A stretch of DNA of 64,000 nt from Parapedobacter sp042666505 (GCF_042666505.1 NZ_JBHTDN010000004.1:124001-188000); one strand, 5' to 3'; numbered from the stretch's first letter, positions 16,980 through 26,417 are shown. Made by a program: numbers and translations. The notes: generated by a model from the sequence alone, not told the origin.

Positions 16980-18140
16980 ATGAGACAATTAAACGTCGGA
17001 ATCATTGGGTATAAATTTATGGGGCGAGCCCATAGCAATGCTTGGAAAAAGGCGTCACTTTTCTTTGATATCCCGTTTCAACCGGTTCTCAAAGTGGCTT
17101 GCGGACGGCATCTGGACGGCTTAACGGAATTTGCCGACAAATGGGGATGGGAAGAAACGGAAACGGATTGGCGGCGCCTTATTGAACGGGATGATATCGA
17201 TGTTATTGACATTGCAACACCGCAACACCTGCATGCAGAAATTGCTTTGGCGGCTGCAAAGGCTGGAAAACATCTGTTCTGCGAAAAGCCGTTGGCAATG
17301 ACCAGTGCACAGGCCGAGGAGATGTTGCGGGCATGTCAGGCCAGTGGGGTAACGCATTACCTGAACCACAATTATCGGCGTGTACCAGCAATTGCACTGG
17401 CTAAACGAATGATTGATGACGGGTTGATAGGAACTGTCTATCATTGGCGGGCCGCATACCAACAAGACTGGATCACCGACCCAAACTTTCCCCTTACCTG
17501 GCAGTTGCAGCGCGAATTGGCACAAGCCGGCCCGCAATGGGACCTCAACTCACATTGCGTGGATTTGGCGCATCACCTCGTTGGGCAGATCACCGATGTG
17601 ACGGCCTTAACACGGCGGTTCATTGACCAGCGACCGTTGGCTATGGAAGGTGCCATGGGAAATCTAAAAGCCGAAGCCTCGCGCACGGGCATGGGGCAGG
17701 TCACTGTAGAAGATGCAGCGCTCATGCTCGTCAATTTCAAAAATGGGGCCGTCGGATCGTTTGAAGCCACCCGGTTTGCCAATGGTCGTAAGAACAAGCT
17801 GTCTTTCGAAATTTACGGAAGCGATGGTGCCGTCACGTTCGATCTGGAACGGCTGAATGAGTTGCGGTATTTTTCAAACCGAGATCCAGATGGATTGAGC
17901 GGATTCCGTACACTGCTGACAACTGATGAAAGCCATCCGTATATAAAAAACTGGTGGCCCGCCGGACATATTATCGGTTATGAACACACCTTTATCCATG
18001 CGGTCGCTGATTTCGTTACTGCGTTGGGACAGGGTACAGCAATTAAGCCTGATTTTTCGGATGGCGTTGCGATCCTCAAAGTACTGGAAGCCGGTCTGAA
18101 ATCCGCAACCGAACAAAAGACCGTAACCATCGAATATTAG
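16980..18140 (+). CDS. Gfo/Idh/MocA family oxidoreductase
   Basis: NAD(P)-dependent dehydrogenase of 386 residues. The N-terminal Rossmann fold begins LNVGIIGYKFMGRAHSNA, and the family motif EKPLAMT contains catalytic Lys103. In the C-terminal domain SHCVDLAHHL supplies the Asp195/His199 pair typical of the active site. It starts 24 bases after the isomerase gene. Members oxidise sugars or inositols, often at C3. With the partner isomerase, the best inference is interconversion of a keto-sugar or keto-inositol. Confidence 0.9.
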   Translation: MRQLNVGIIGYKFMGRAHSNAWKKASLFFDIPFQPVLKVACGRHLDGLTEFADKWGWEETETDWRRLIERDDIDVIDIATPQHLHAEIALAAAKAGKHLFCEKPLAMTSAQAEEMLRACQASGVTHYLNHNYRRVPAIALAKRMIDDGLIGTVYHWRAAYQQDWITDPNFPLTWQLQRELAQAGPQWDLNSHCVDLAHHLVGQITDVTALTRRFIDQRPLAMEGAMGNLKAEASRTGMGQVTVEDAALMLVNFKNGAVGSFEATRFANGRKNKLSFEIYGSDGAVTFDLERLNELRYFSNRDPDGLSGFRTLLTTDESHPYIKNWWPAGHIIGYEHTFIHAVADFVTALGQGTAIKPDFSDGVAILKVLEAGLKSATEQKTVTIEY

Positions 18141-18166
18141 TTAAGACAATCAAAGGAAAAAGATAT

Positions 18167-19063
18167 ATGAAAACATCACTTAAAGACCAATTCCTTTCCG
18201 AAGGATATGTTATTATCGACGTGCTTACCGATTTGGAAATCAACCAGTTTAGGGTTCTTATGGACCAGTTGTTAAACCCTGAAGTGAAAGCAGCGGACAC
18301 GAAGAAGCACAGCGCATCGTTTCAGCACCTGGGCGATGACCTGGCAGAATTCGGTCGGGAGGCACGGCAATACTATTTTCACCTGCTAACCAAAGAAGGT
18401 ACTGCACCCATTCTTCACGCGTTTCACCATCCGGTTATCTTGAAAGCGGTTGAGGAAATCATCGGCCCTGATCTCATCATCAACAATGCGTCGATATTGG
18501 CCGCTAACGAAGGAACCTCCTATTCGCTGGGATGGCACCGCGATGTGATACAGATCCCCGAGGATGAAATAGCCGATTGGTTGTTCTCGAAAGAACGCTT
18601 CCATAACAGCGTGCAAATAAACTTACCGCTGGTCGAAGAGAACTCGTTATGGGTAGTGCCGAGGAGCCATAATCGTCCCAATACACCCGAGGAAAACGAG
18701 GCGTTTGCAGGCTCAAAACATTACGCCCCGATCGGTGCAGAAATGCCGGGAGGAATTCCGGTTTCTCTCAAAGCAGGACAAGCAGTTCTCTACAATAATA
18801 ACTTAATTCATCGAGGGTATACGGAAACCATGAAAGTCCCGCGGCGGACGCTGCACATGGGCTACCACAGCGCGGCTTACCCGCCTACCTGGCATTTTTA
18901 CCTATTGAATGAACAGTTGCTTACGCCCTATTATATCGAAACCCTTAGCCCTACCATGCAACGCATGATTAAAGAATACCTGGCCTGCAGAAAAAAGTAT
19001 CCCCATATGGCTGACACGTGGAGATGGGATTACAATTTCCCGCATAAACCGATACACAATTGA
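18167..19063 (+). CDS. Phytanoyl-CoA dioxygenase family protein
   Basis: A 298-residue non-haem Fe(II)/2-oxoglutarate-type oxygenase. The iron ligands are suggested by His and Asp in LGWHRDVIQ and a distal His in LIHRGYTE, with the 2-oxoglutarate-binding Arg in VPRRTLH. The double-stranded beta-helix core also shows LWVVPRSHNRPN. It sits 26 bases after the oxidoreductase and 12 before the PQQ dehydrogenase. Its role in sugar catabolism is unknown; hydroxylation of a glycone or aglycone is possible. Confidence 0.82.
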   Translation: MKTSLKDQFLSEGYVIIDVLTDLEINQFRVLMDQLLNPEVKAADTKKHSASFQHLGDDLAEFGREARQYYFHLLTKEGTAPILHAFHHPVILKAVEEIIGPDLIINNASILAANEGTSYSLGWHRDVIQIPEDEIADWLFSKERFHNSVQINLPLVEENSLWVVPRSHNRPNTPEENEAFAGSKHYAPIGAEMPGGIPVSLKAGQAVLYNNNLIHRGYTETMKVPRRTLHMGYHSAAYPPTWHFYLLNEQLLTPYYIETLSPTMQRMIKEYLACRKKYPHMADTWRWDYNFPHKPIHN

Positions 19064-19075
19064 TTTTTCGATCAC

Positions 19076-21193
19076 ATGCGATTCATCCTATTCGTTGGTA
19101 TTTCGGCATTGGGGGTATGGGGTTGCCAACCGCCCGATACCTTTTCGGAATCTGATTGGGCCTATCCCGGTGGCAGCGCGGGTCAGACCAAATATTCGTC
19201 ATTGGGACAAATCAACAGGTCCAATGTTGCCGATCTGGAGGTGGCATGGGTATTTAATTCCGGAGTAACTTCCGGAAATGTTCAGATGAATCCACTGATC
19301 GTGGATGGCAACGTCTATGTTACTACCCCACTTCAGGAAGTTATAGCCATTGACGGTGCCACAGGAGAGCAAATTTGGCGATTCAATCCCGCAAGGGAAG
19401 GCGAACAATTCGGGGGAATCAACCGCGGAATTTCCTTTTGGCGTAAGAAAAATGAGCGTGAGCGTATCTTTTTTACGAGTGGAGGTTTTCTCAATGCTAT
19501 ATACGCACAAGACGGATCACCCGTGCTTGAATTTGGCGATCGGGGCCGAATTTCGTTGAACGATGGTTTGGTGAAACCACCTGAAAAAATGGGAATTACC
19601 GCTCCCGGGGCCCCGGTGACGGTTGGCGACCTCGTGATTGTAGGCGCCATGACGTGGGCTTCCCCGGCGAACGTAAGTGCTTTCAACGTGTATACGGGTG
19701 AGCGCGTATGGATTTTCCACACCATTCCGCAGCCCGGCGAATACGGATATGAAAGCTGGGGGAATGCGGATTTTTGGAAGACAGGCGCAGGGGTAAACGT
19801 TTGGGGCGGCTTAAGTGTAGATCCGGAAAATGGGCTGGTTTATTTCGCGACCGGCCAACCCAAAGATGATTTTTACCGGCCCAATAACGAAGGCGAGCAC
19901 TTGTTTGGTAATTCGATTGTCGCGCTTGATGCGAAAACAGGTGAAAGGCGATGGCACTATCAGGCGATACATCACGATCTATGGGATTTGGATCTGCCCT
20001 GTGCTCCCATTCTGACTACGCTCAGGAAAAACGGAAGGGAAATTCCCGGTGTCGTGCAGCTGACCAAGACCGGAAACCTGTTAATGTTCAATAGGGTAAC
20101 CGGCGAGTTGCTATCGGAAGTGGAGGAACGTCCTGTTCCTCCGAGTACCTTGCCCGGACAGTACGCCTATCCTACGCAGCCCTTTGTCAAATGGCCGGAA
20201 CCGTTTTCTAAACAGGTCGTCGTTGCCGACGACTTAACCCGTATCAGTGAAAAGGCGCATGCTTACGCGTTGGAGCGGTTTAAGAGTGCGGATGTGGGTT
20301 GGTTTATTCCTCCTTCCACCAAGGGCGTGATCTATTACGGCATACATGGCGGAGCGGAATGGGGCGGCGGATCCTATGATCCCGTCGACAATGTGATGTA
20401 CGTTAATTCCAATGAACTAGCTTGGCACATCACTATGCGGGATATTAACGCGACGGACCCATTGGCGTCCTCGAAAGACCGACAAGAACATGCTGGCCGC
20501 AATGTCTACCTCGTCAGCGGATGTGTCAACTGTCATGCAGCCGACCGTAAAGGACGGGGTGGGATACCTAAGTTGGAAGATCTTTCGGAAACGTATACGA
20601 AGCAGGACATTGTCGACATCATAAAAAAAGGCAAGGGCGCCATGCCACCGTTTGCGCACCTGCCCGAAGACGACGTGCAACTGATCGCCTCCTATCTGCT
20701 GGATATCGAAACGGCGAGTAAGGGTGAAAATGAGTCGGCCCGTAAGCCGTATTATCGCGCCATAGATTATACGAAATTTCTGGATGAGGAAGGATATCCG
20801 GCAACTGCCCCGCCTTGGGGTACCTTAAATGCTATTGACCTAGGATCCGGTAAGATAAAATGGAAAGTTCCCCTGGGTGAGTATCCAGAGTTGACGGCCA
20901 AGGGTATTCCCATCACCGGTACCGAGAACTTCGGCGGTAGTATGGTTACCGCTGGTGGGTTGGTGTTTGTGGGGGCTACCCGCGATGAGCGCTTCCGGGC
21001 ATTTGATAAGGACACGGGGGAAATCCTGTGGGAAACAAAACTGCCATTCGGTGGCTATGCAGTACCGAGTACGTATCGTGCAGGTGGTAAGCAATACGTG
21101 ATTATCCCGGCAACCGGCGGCGGCAAGCTGGGTACGGCCACCGGCGATGCGTATGTGGCTTTTGCCCTATCGGATAGTTTGTTAACAAGATAA
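19076..21193 (+). CDS. PQQ-dependent dehydrogenase with inserted cytochrome c domain
   Basis: A 705-residue exported quinoprotein. A lipobox-like VWGC at residues 14-17 suggests a membrane anchor. Propeller blades run from about residue 20 to 455 (repeats such as AIDGATGEQIWRFN and VALDAKTGERRWHYQ). A cytochrome c domain follows, with the haem motif CVNCH at 483-487 and axial Met523 in GAMPPF. From about 565 the propeller resumes (LNAIDLGSGKIKWKVPLGE, FDKDTGEILWETKLPFGG). It resembles the glucose/quinate dehydrogenase group without their membrane helices and would oxidise a sugar or polyol in the periplasm and pass electrons through its own haem. Confidence 0.88.
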   Translation: MRFILFVGISALGVWGCQPPDTFSESDWAYPGGSAGQTKYSSLGQINRSNVADLEVAWVFNSGVTSGNVQMNPLIVDGNVYVTTPLQEVIAIDGATGEQIWRFNPAREGEQFGGINRGISFWRKKNERERIFFTSGGFLNAIYAQDGSPVLEFGDRGRISLNDGLVKPPEKMGITAPGAPVTVGDLVIVGAMTWASPANVSAFNVYTGERVWIFHTIPQPGEYGYESWGNADFWKTGAGVNVWGGLSVDPENGLVYFATGQPKDDFYRPNNEGEHLFGNSIVALDAKTGERRWHYQAIHHDLWDLDLPCAPILTTLRKNGREIPGVVQLTKTGNLLMFNRVTGELLSEVEERPVPPSTLPGQYAYPTQPFVKWPEPFSKQVVVADDLTRISEKAHAYALERFKSADVGWFIPPSTKGVIYYGIHGGAEWGGGSYDPVDNVMYVNSNELAWHITMRDINATDPLASSKDRQEHAGRNVYLVSGCVNCHAADRKGRGGIPKLEDLSETYTKQDIVDIIKKGKGAMPPFAHLPEDDVQLIASYLLDIETASKGENESARKPYYRAIDYTKFLDEEGYPATAPPWGTLNAIDLGSGKIKWKVPLGEYPELTAKGIPITGTENFGGSMVTAGGLVFVGATRDERFRAFDKDTGEILWETKLPFGGYAVPSTYRAGGKQYVIIPATGGGKLGTATGDAYVAFALSDSLLTR

Positions 21194-21198
21194 CTGCG

Positions 21199-22152
21199 GT
21201 GATGCGATATTTTACGAAGATGAATGCAATAATTTTCACCAGGTATGGATTACTAATCGGAACGGTGCTGATGCTGGTTGTTGGAAGGGTAGATGGCCAG
21301 GCGCCCAACAACAAAGCGTTTTCCCGGGAGCACTTGGTAGCTTGGTGCATTGTTCCCTTCGACGCCAAACAACGCACTCCGAAAGACCGAGCAGCGATGT
21401 TGGCAAACCTCGGTATAACCAAATTGGCATACGATTGGCGTGACGAGTATATCCCAACCTTTGACGAAGAATGGGAAGCGCTTCAACAGCACGGAATTGA
21501 TCTTTTTGCGTTTTGGCTGCCGTCGAATGTCGATCCTGCCAACGAACCACATATTCAGCAAGTGTTCGCTTTTTTGGAGCGGAATCATATTAAAACCCAA
21601 CTTTGGTATCTGCCGGGCTGGTTTGCGGGGTATGAGAACCTGGTTGAAGGTTTTTCAGAAATGTCGAGACAGGAGCAAATCGCCACAATTTCGGAACCTA
21701 TTCGTTACGTAGCGGAGCGAGCCAGGAAATTGGGTTGTAGCGTCGGATTGTATAATCACGGAGGGTGGTTTGGCGAGCCGGAAAATCAAATCGCGGTTAT
21801 CCAACATTTGGGACTGGACAACGTGGGAATGGTGTATAACTTTCAGCATGGAAGGCATCACCTAGCGCGGTTTTCAGAATTTTATCCGAAGATGAAACCC
21901 TATCTTTCTTGTATAAATGTGGTGGGGCTCGCCAGCGGCGACGAGGTAAAAGTTGTCCCGTTGGGTACGGGTGATATGGAATATAGGCTGCTGCAACAAA
22001 TTGTCAACAGCGGGTACGACGGTCCGATGAGTATCCAGAATCACCGATCGGACAGAGACGCCGAGGAAGCGTTAATTTCCGAACGGAAGGGATTGCATAA
22101 GATACTTAGGGCGTTAAGCCATCTTCCGGGCAATCGTGGAAAAGGAAGATGA
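21199..22152 (+). CDS. Exported TIM-barrel sugar isomerase/epimerase-like protein A
   Basis: A 317-residue protein starting at the GTG at 21199 or ATG at 21202. A signal peptide ends near RVDGQ. It is a paralogue of the next gene; both share AWCIVPFDAK, LGITKLAYDWR and LYNHGGWFGEPENQ. The latter contains the histidine/acid pattern of PF01261 isomerases. An exported member is unusual because the family normally acts on cytoplasmic substrates. It starts 5 bases after the PQQ dehydrogenase, whose product could be its substrate. Confidence 0.78.
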   Translation: MMRYFTKMNAIIFTRYGLLIGTVLMLVVGRVDGQAPNNKAFSREHLVAWCIVPFDAKQRTPKDRAAMLANLGITKLAYDWRDEYIPTFDEEWEALQQHGIDLFAFWLPSNVDPANEPHIQQVFAFLERNHIKTQLWYLPGWFAGYENLVEGFSEMSRQEQIATISEPIRYVAERARKLGCSVGLYNHGGWFGEPENQIAVIQHLGLDNVGMVYNFQHGRHHLARFSEFYPKMKPYLSCINVVGLASGDEVKVVPLGTGDMEYRLLQQIVNSGYDGPMSIQNHRSDRDAEEALISERKGLHKILRALSHLPGNRGKGR

Positions 22153-22210
22153 ATTACGAAGCACATATGCATTGCTTATCAAATAAACTAACTAACATAT
22201 AAGAACAATT

Positions 22211-23137
22211 ATGAAACCAAAAAGAAAGGGTAAACCGCAAACAACCTGGTTTTTTATTTTGGCTGTCTTGGCCACGACCTCACTGGCCGGATTTAAGGTG
22301 CCAAACGACCATCCGGTTAAAAAAAATGTATTTGCAAAACAGAATCTTGCCGCATGGTGCATCGTGCCCTTTGACGCCAAGCACCGGGGGCCGGAAGAAC
22401 GGGCAAAAATGTTGGCAGACCTTGGCATAACGAAGCTGGCGTACGATTGGCGCGAAGAACATATCCCAACGTTTGATGACGAGCTACGTGCGCTCAATAA
22501 GTATGGAATTAAATTGGAAGCATTTTGGATGATGTCAGGCAACGATCCAGAAAGTGATCCCTATATCCGGCAGATTTTCGATTTCATAGCACGTAATCGA
22601 GTCACCCCCCAGATTTGGCTGTTGATGGGCGAATGGGATGGTTTTGGTGAACTCAGCCAGCAGGATAAAGTGTCGGCCATGCGCAAGCCCATAGCCTATA
22701 TAGCGGCACGGGCCGCCGAGCTTGGGTGCCAGGTGGCATTGTATAACCACGGCGGTTGGTTTGGTGAGCCGGAAAACCAACTTGAGATTATTAAAGAAGT
22801 GGATCTTGAGAATGTTGGCATGGTTTATAACTTCCATCATGCCCGGTTACACCACGCACGTTTTTCTGAATTTTTCCCCAAAATATTGCCACACCTGTTT
22901 GCGCTTAACATCGCGGGGTTAAAGACCGGTGTTACCGACCGGTTTTTTAGAACCGGACAGGGTGACGTTGAGCAAGAGATGATTCGTCAGGTTTGGAAGA
23001 GTAAATACCGTGGAACAATCGGGATCATCAATCACGATGCGAATGAAGATGCCAAACAGGGGCTGAGCGATGAGATGAATGGGCTGAAGAAAATCCTGGC
23101 TGAAATCGGAAATAAGCGTGCACTAGCGACGTACTGA
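22211..23137 (+). CDS. Exported TIM-barrel sugar isomerase/epimerase-like protein B
   Basis: A 308-residue tandem paralogue of the preceding gene, aligning over nearly the full length (AWCIVPFDAKHRGPEERAKM; LYNHGGWFGEPENQLEII; NVGMVYNFHHARLHHARFSE). An N-terminal hydrophobic segment TTWFFILAVLATTSLAG suggests export. It closes the catabolic operon. Two related copies may handle two substrates or two steps, for example epimerisation and cleavage of a keto-glycoside; this is inference. Confidence 0.78.
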   Translation: MKPKRKGKPQTTWFFILAVLATTSLAGFKVPNDHPVKKNVFAKQNLAAWCIVPFDAKHRGPEERAKMLADLGITKLAYDWREEHIPTFDDELRALNKYGIKLEAFWMMSGNDPESDPYIRQIFDFIARNRVTPQIWLLMGEWDGFGELSQQDKVSAMRKPIAYIAARAAELGCQVALYNHGGWFGEPENQLEIIKEVDLENVGMVYNFHHARLHHARFSEFFPKILPHLFALNIAGLKTGVTDRFFRTGQGDVEQEMIRQVWKSKYRGTIGIINHDANEDAKQGLSDEMNGLKKILAEIGNKRALATY

Positions 23138-23199
23138 CCGCCGGAACACTCCCTAAATATCTTCGTGAACGTAGGAGCATTGTATCCGTCACTGTGAAA

Positions 23200-23215
23200 T
23201 AGTGAACGTTGACTT
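23200..23215. promoter_or_regulatory. LacI-type operator O3 before susC
   Basis: TAGTGAACGTTGACTT has a perfect left half TAGTGAAC and an imperfect right half (AAGTCAAC on the other strand) around the same AACGTT core as O1 and O2. It lies in the 181-base gap before the SusC gene, linking that transporter to the LacI-family regulator 7 kb away. Confidence 0.7.
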
Positions 23216-23219
23216 TAGT

Positions 23220-23291
23220 ATGCATGCGAGAGGACTCCAATCGTTGACCTCCCGTCTTTACGTTCTGAGGAATACGCGAGCAACCAATTAG
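23220..23291 (+). CDS. Putative 23-residue leader ORF before susC (first locus)
   Basis: ATG at 23220 opens a 23-codon frame ending with TAG at 23289-23291, 27 bases before susC. Its residues 12-18 read RLYVLRN, matching RIFVCRN in the leader ORF before the fourth susC, with mostly synonymous or conservative codon changes. Whether it is translated is unknown. Confidence 0.35.
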   Translation: MHARGLQSLTSRLYVLRNTRATN

Positions 23292-23318
23292 TTAATAAAA
23301 ACCAAAAATAATTATGAA

Positions 23319-26300
23319 ATGATGAAAACCAAGAAATTCAAATTTAGCGCTAAGCCCCGTCGGTTAGGTCGGATGTGGCTGCTGTTATTGCTTGTTTTAT
23401 CGCTTTCGACAGCTGCGCATGCGCAGCATGTACTGACCGGATTGGTGGTTGATGGGAACGGCGAACCTTTGGCTAATGCCAGTGTGGTCATAAAGGGAAG
23501 CGATCGCAGTATATTAACCGATGTCGATGGCAAATTCGTATTGGAAATTGCCCGCCCCACAGATACGTTATTGATCAGCTATGTCGGCTATTATCCACTA
23601 GAGGTTTTAGCCGGGACGGACCGTGAGCGGAAATTTTCCATGATCATCGATGAAGAACAGGCGAAACTGGACGAGGTAACGGTGGTGGGTTTTGGTACGC
23701 AAAAGAAAATATCAGTAACCGGGGCAATTTCAACGGTCGCCGTGCGGGAGCTGGCGAAAACGAGCACACCGTCGCTCTCGAATGCGTTAGGCGGTAGGTT
23801 ACCCGGCATCATGACGAGGCAATCGAGCGCTGAACCTGGATCAGATCAAGCACAAATATATATCCGGGGGATGGGTACGTGGGGAAATCGGGCACCCATG
23901 GTATTAATCGATGGTGTGGAGCGTAGTCTAGACAATGTCAATGTGCAGGAAATCGAAACTTTTTCAGTTTTAAAGGATGCTTCGGCGACCGCCGTCTATG
24001 GAGTCCGGGGAGCGAACGGAGTCATCGTCATCACCACAAAGAAAGGTGTTATGGGGCGGCCGAAGGTTTCTTTTCGTTCTGAGTCGGCCCTTCTTCAACC
24101 CATCCGGCTACCGGATTACATCAATGCCGTGGAGTACGCAAGTTTAATGAACGAAGGACTGGAACATGTGGGGCAGCGGCCGAGGTGGACGGACGAACAG
24201 ATCGAGCGGTTCGGTAACGGTAGCGCTCCTTATCTATATCCCGATGTGAATTGGACTGAAGAGATCATGCGCAAGCATACTTATCAAACCATTAACAACC
24301 TCAATGTAAATGGGGGAGGCGAAATCGTCAGGTACTATGCTAATGCAGGCTATACGGATCAAAATGGTATTTGGAAGAACGATCCGGCGAATGCTTACAA
24401 AACAAATGTGCGCATGCGGCGGTACAATCTTCGATCCAATGTAGATGTCAATGTAAGTAAAGATCTTGTATTGGAATTAGGCATTGCCGGCATTATCCAA
24501 CAAGGCGATTTTCCGGCTACAGGATCCGACGCCTTGCTGGACGCAATCCGGGTGACGCCGCCGATTGCTTACAGCGCTAGGAATCCCGACGGAAGTCCGG
24601 GCGGTACACCTACGCTCATCGGAAATAATCCGTGGGGGCTAGCCACGCAGTCAGGCTATTCCGTACATATGCACAGCAACGTACAGGGAACCTTGTCTGC
24701 CAAATGGGATATGTCTTCTTTGGTAACTCCCGGACTTTCGGTCAGCGGACGGTTTTCGTACGACCATCATTACTCAGGGGGGATCAACCGGCATAAGTCT
24801 TTTGAAGTGAAATATTACACGGGGGAAGACGAGGAAACCGGAGAACCGCGATATACCGTCTTGCGGGAAGAACAGCCCATGAACTATTGGCTTTGGAACA
24901 ATTCAAACCGGGCCATTTATTCAGAGGCTATTGTCAACTACGAAAAGGCATTGGGACAACATAATTTGTCCGGAATGGTTCTTTACAACCAGCGGGATTA
25001 CATCAACATCACGGCTGGATCGTCCATCGATGGGCTTCCTTTCCGGCGGCAAGGCATTGCTGCGCGGGCGACCTATGGATACCGAAACACGTATTTCGCT
25101 GAGTTTAATATGGGCTACAACGGGTCGGAAAACTTTCCAAAGGGGCAACGGTTTGGCTTCTTTCCGTCGATTTCCGGCGGTTGGTTACTTTCAAATGAGT
25201 CGTTCATGGAAAACGTCGATTTTGTGAATTCGATGAAAATCCGGGGCTCGTATGGGCAGGTCGGCAACGACCAGATCGGCGGTCGCCGGTTCCTTTACCT
25301 TACTTCGATGAATGCACGTACGGCACAAGGCTATCTCTTTGGGGATCAGCAGACCCTTTGGCCGGGGATCGACGAAATGCAAATTGGCACCAACAACGTC
25401 ACCTGGGAAGTTTCCACCAAGTCAAACGTTGGCTTTGATGTGAGCTTCCTGAACAGTATGATAACCCTGCAAGTCGATGCGTTTCACGAACGGCGGGAAG
25501 GTATTCTCATCCAGCGTCGTACGATCCCGAATATGGCCGGTTTTAACCCCGGATCCATTCCTTATGGAAACATCGGCATCGCTACCAACAAGGGGATTGA
25601 GGGGATGCTGGAACTGAAGCGTGTCAATAACAATGGCCTTTACTATTCATTCATGGGCAATTTCACGTTTGCCAGGAGCCGGGTTGAGGAAAATGACGAG
25701 CCCGTTCAGCGATGGGCTTATCAATCGGCAAAAGGCCATCCCATTGATCAGCCCTTCGGGTTAATCGCCCTTGGATTTTTTGAAAGTGAGGAAGAAATTG
25801 CACATAGCCCTAAGCAAATGTTTCAGGACGTGGTAAGGCCTGGTGATATCAAATATAAAGACGTTAATGAGGACGGCGTCATTGATAATTTTGATGCCGT
25901 GGCGATCGGTTACTCCCGTACTCCGGAAGTCATGTATGGATTTGGAGGAACCGTTGCCTATAAAAGCGTGGATGTAAGTTTGTTTTTCAATGGAGCCGCG
26001 CGCACCAGTCTTTATCTAAACGGCCCCAGCATTATGCCGTTTATGAAAGGGCAAGGTTCATATAACATTCTTCGGGAATTTTATGATCACCGTTGGACGC
26101 CGGATCGTATGGATAACGCAAAGTATCCGGCGGCAACGGATGATATCAATCCGAACAACTACCGGTTTAGCACTACCTATCAGCGGGACGCAAGTTATAT
26201 CCGATTACGTAATGCGGAAATCGGGTATACGTTTCCCACATCATTCAGTCACCGCATCGGCATTGAGCAGCTTCGGCTATTCGTCAATGGGATGAACCTG

Positions 26301-26408
26301 ATCACGTGGGACGACGTAAAGGTGATCGATCCCGAGTCAAATAATGGAATCGGGAGCTACCCACTGCAGCGGAGCATAAATTTTGGTATTCACGTAAATT
26401 TTAATTAG
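23319..26408 (+). CDS. SusC/RagA-type TonB-dependent transporter, no STN domain
   Basis: Outer-membrane transporter of 1029 residues. A signal peptide ends near AHAQ36; a carboxypeptidase-regulatory-like domain covers about 38-112. The SusC signature LDEVTVVGFGTQKK (117-130) and the plug motif GVRGANGVIVITTKKG (228-243) follow, then a beta-barrel ending in aromatic-rich strands. There is no STN signalling domain and no ECF/FecR pair nearby, in agreement with control by the LacI-type operator upstream. It pairs with the SusD at 26418. Confidence 0.94.
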   Translation: MMKTKKFKFSAKPRRLGRMWLLLLLVLSLSTAAHAQHVLTGLVVDGNGEPLANASVVIKGSDRSILTDVDGKFVLEIARPTDTLLISYVGYYPLEVLAGTDRERKFSMIIDEEQAKLDEVTVVGFGTQKKISVTGAISTVAVRELAKTSTPSLSNALGGRLPGIMTRQSSAEPGSDQAQIYIRGMGTWGNRAPMVLIDGVERSLDNVNVQEIETFSVLKDASATAVYGVRGANGVIVITTKKGVMGRPKVSFRSESALLQPIRLPDYINAVEYASLMNEGLEHVGQRPRWTDEQIERFGNGSAPYLYPDVNWTEEIMRKHTYQTINNLNVNGGGEIVRYYANAGYTDQNGIWKNDPANAYKTNVRMRRYNLRSNVDVNVSKDLVLELGIAGIIQQGDFPATGSDALLDAIRVTPPIAYSARNPDGSPGGTPTLIGNNPWGLATQSGYSVHMHSNVQGTLSAKWDMSSLVTPGLSVSGRFSYDHHYSGGINRHKSFEVKYYTGEDEETGEPRYTVLREEQPMNYWLWNNSNRAIYSEAIVNYEKALGQHNLSGMVLYNQRDYINITAGSSIDGLPFRRQGIAARATYGYRNTYFAEFNMGYNGSENFPKGQRFGFFPSISGGWLLSNESFMENVDFVNSMKIRGSYGQVGNDQIGGRRFLYLTSMNARTAQGYLFGDQQTLWPGIDEMQIGTNNVTWEVSTKSNVGFDVSFLNSMITLQVDAFHERREGILIQRRTIPNMAGFNPGSIPYGNIGIATNKGIEGMLELKRVNNNGLYYSFMGNFTFARSRVEENDEPVQRWAYQSAKGHPIDQPFGLIALGFFESEEEIAHSPKQMFQDVVRPGDIKYKDVNEDGVIDNFDAVAIGYSRTPEVMYGFGGTVAYKSVDVSLFFNGAARTSLYLNGPSIMPFMKGQGSYNILREFYDHRWTPDRMDNAKYPAATDDINPNNYRFSTTYQRDASYIRLRNAEIGYTFPTSFSHRIGIEQLRLFVNGMNLITWDDVKVIDPESNNGIGSYPLQRSINFGIHVNFN

Positions 26409-26417
26409 GGACAAATC

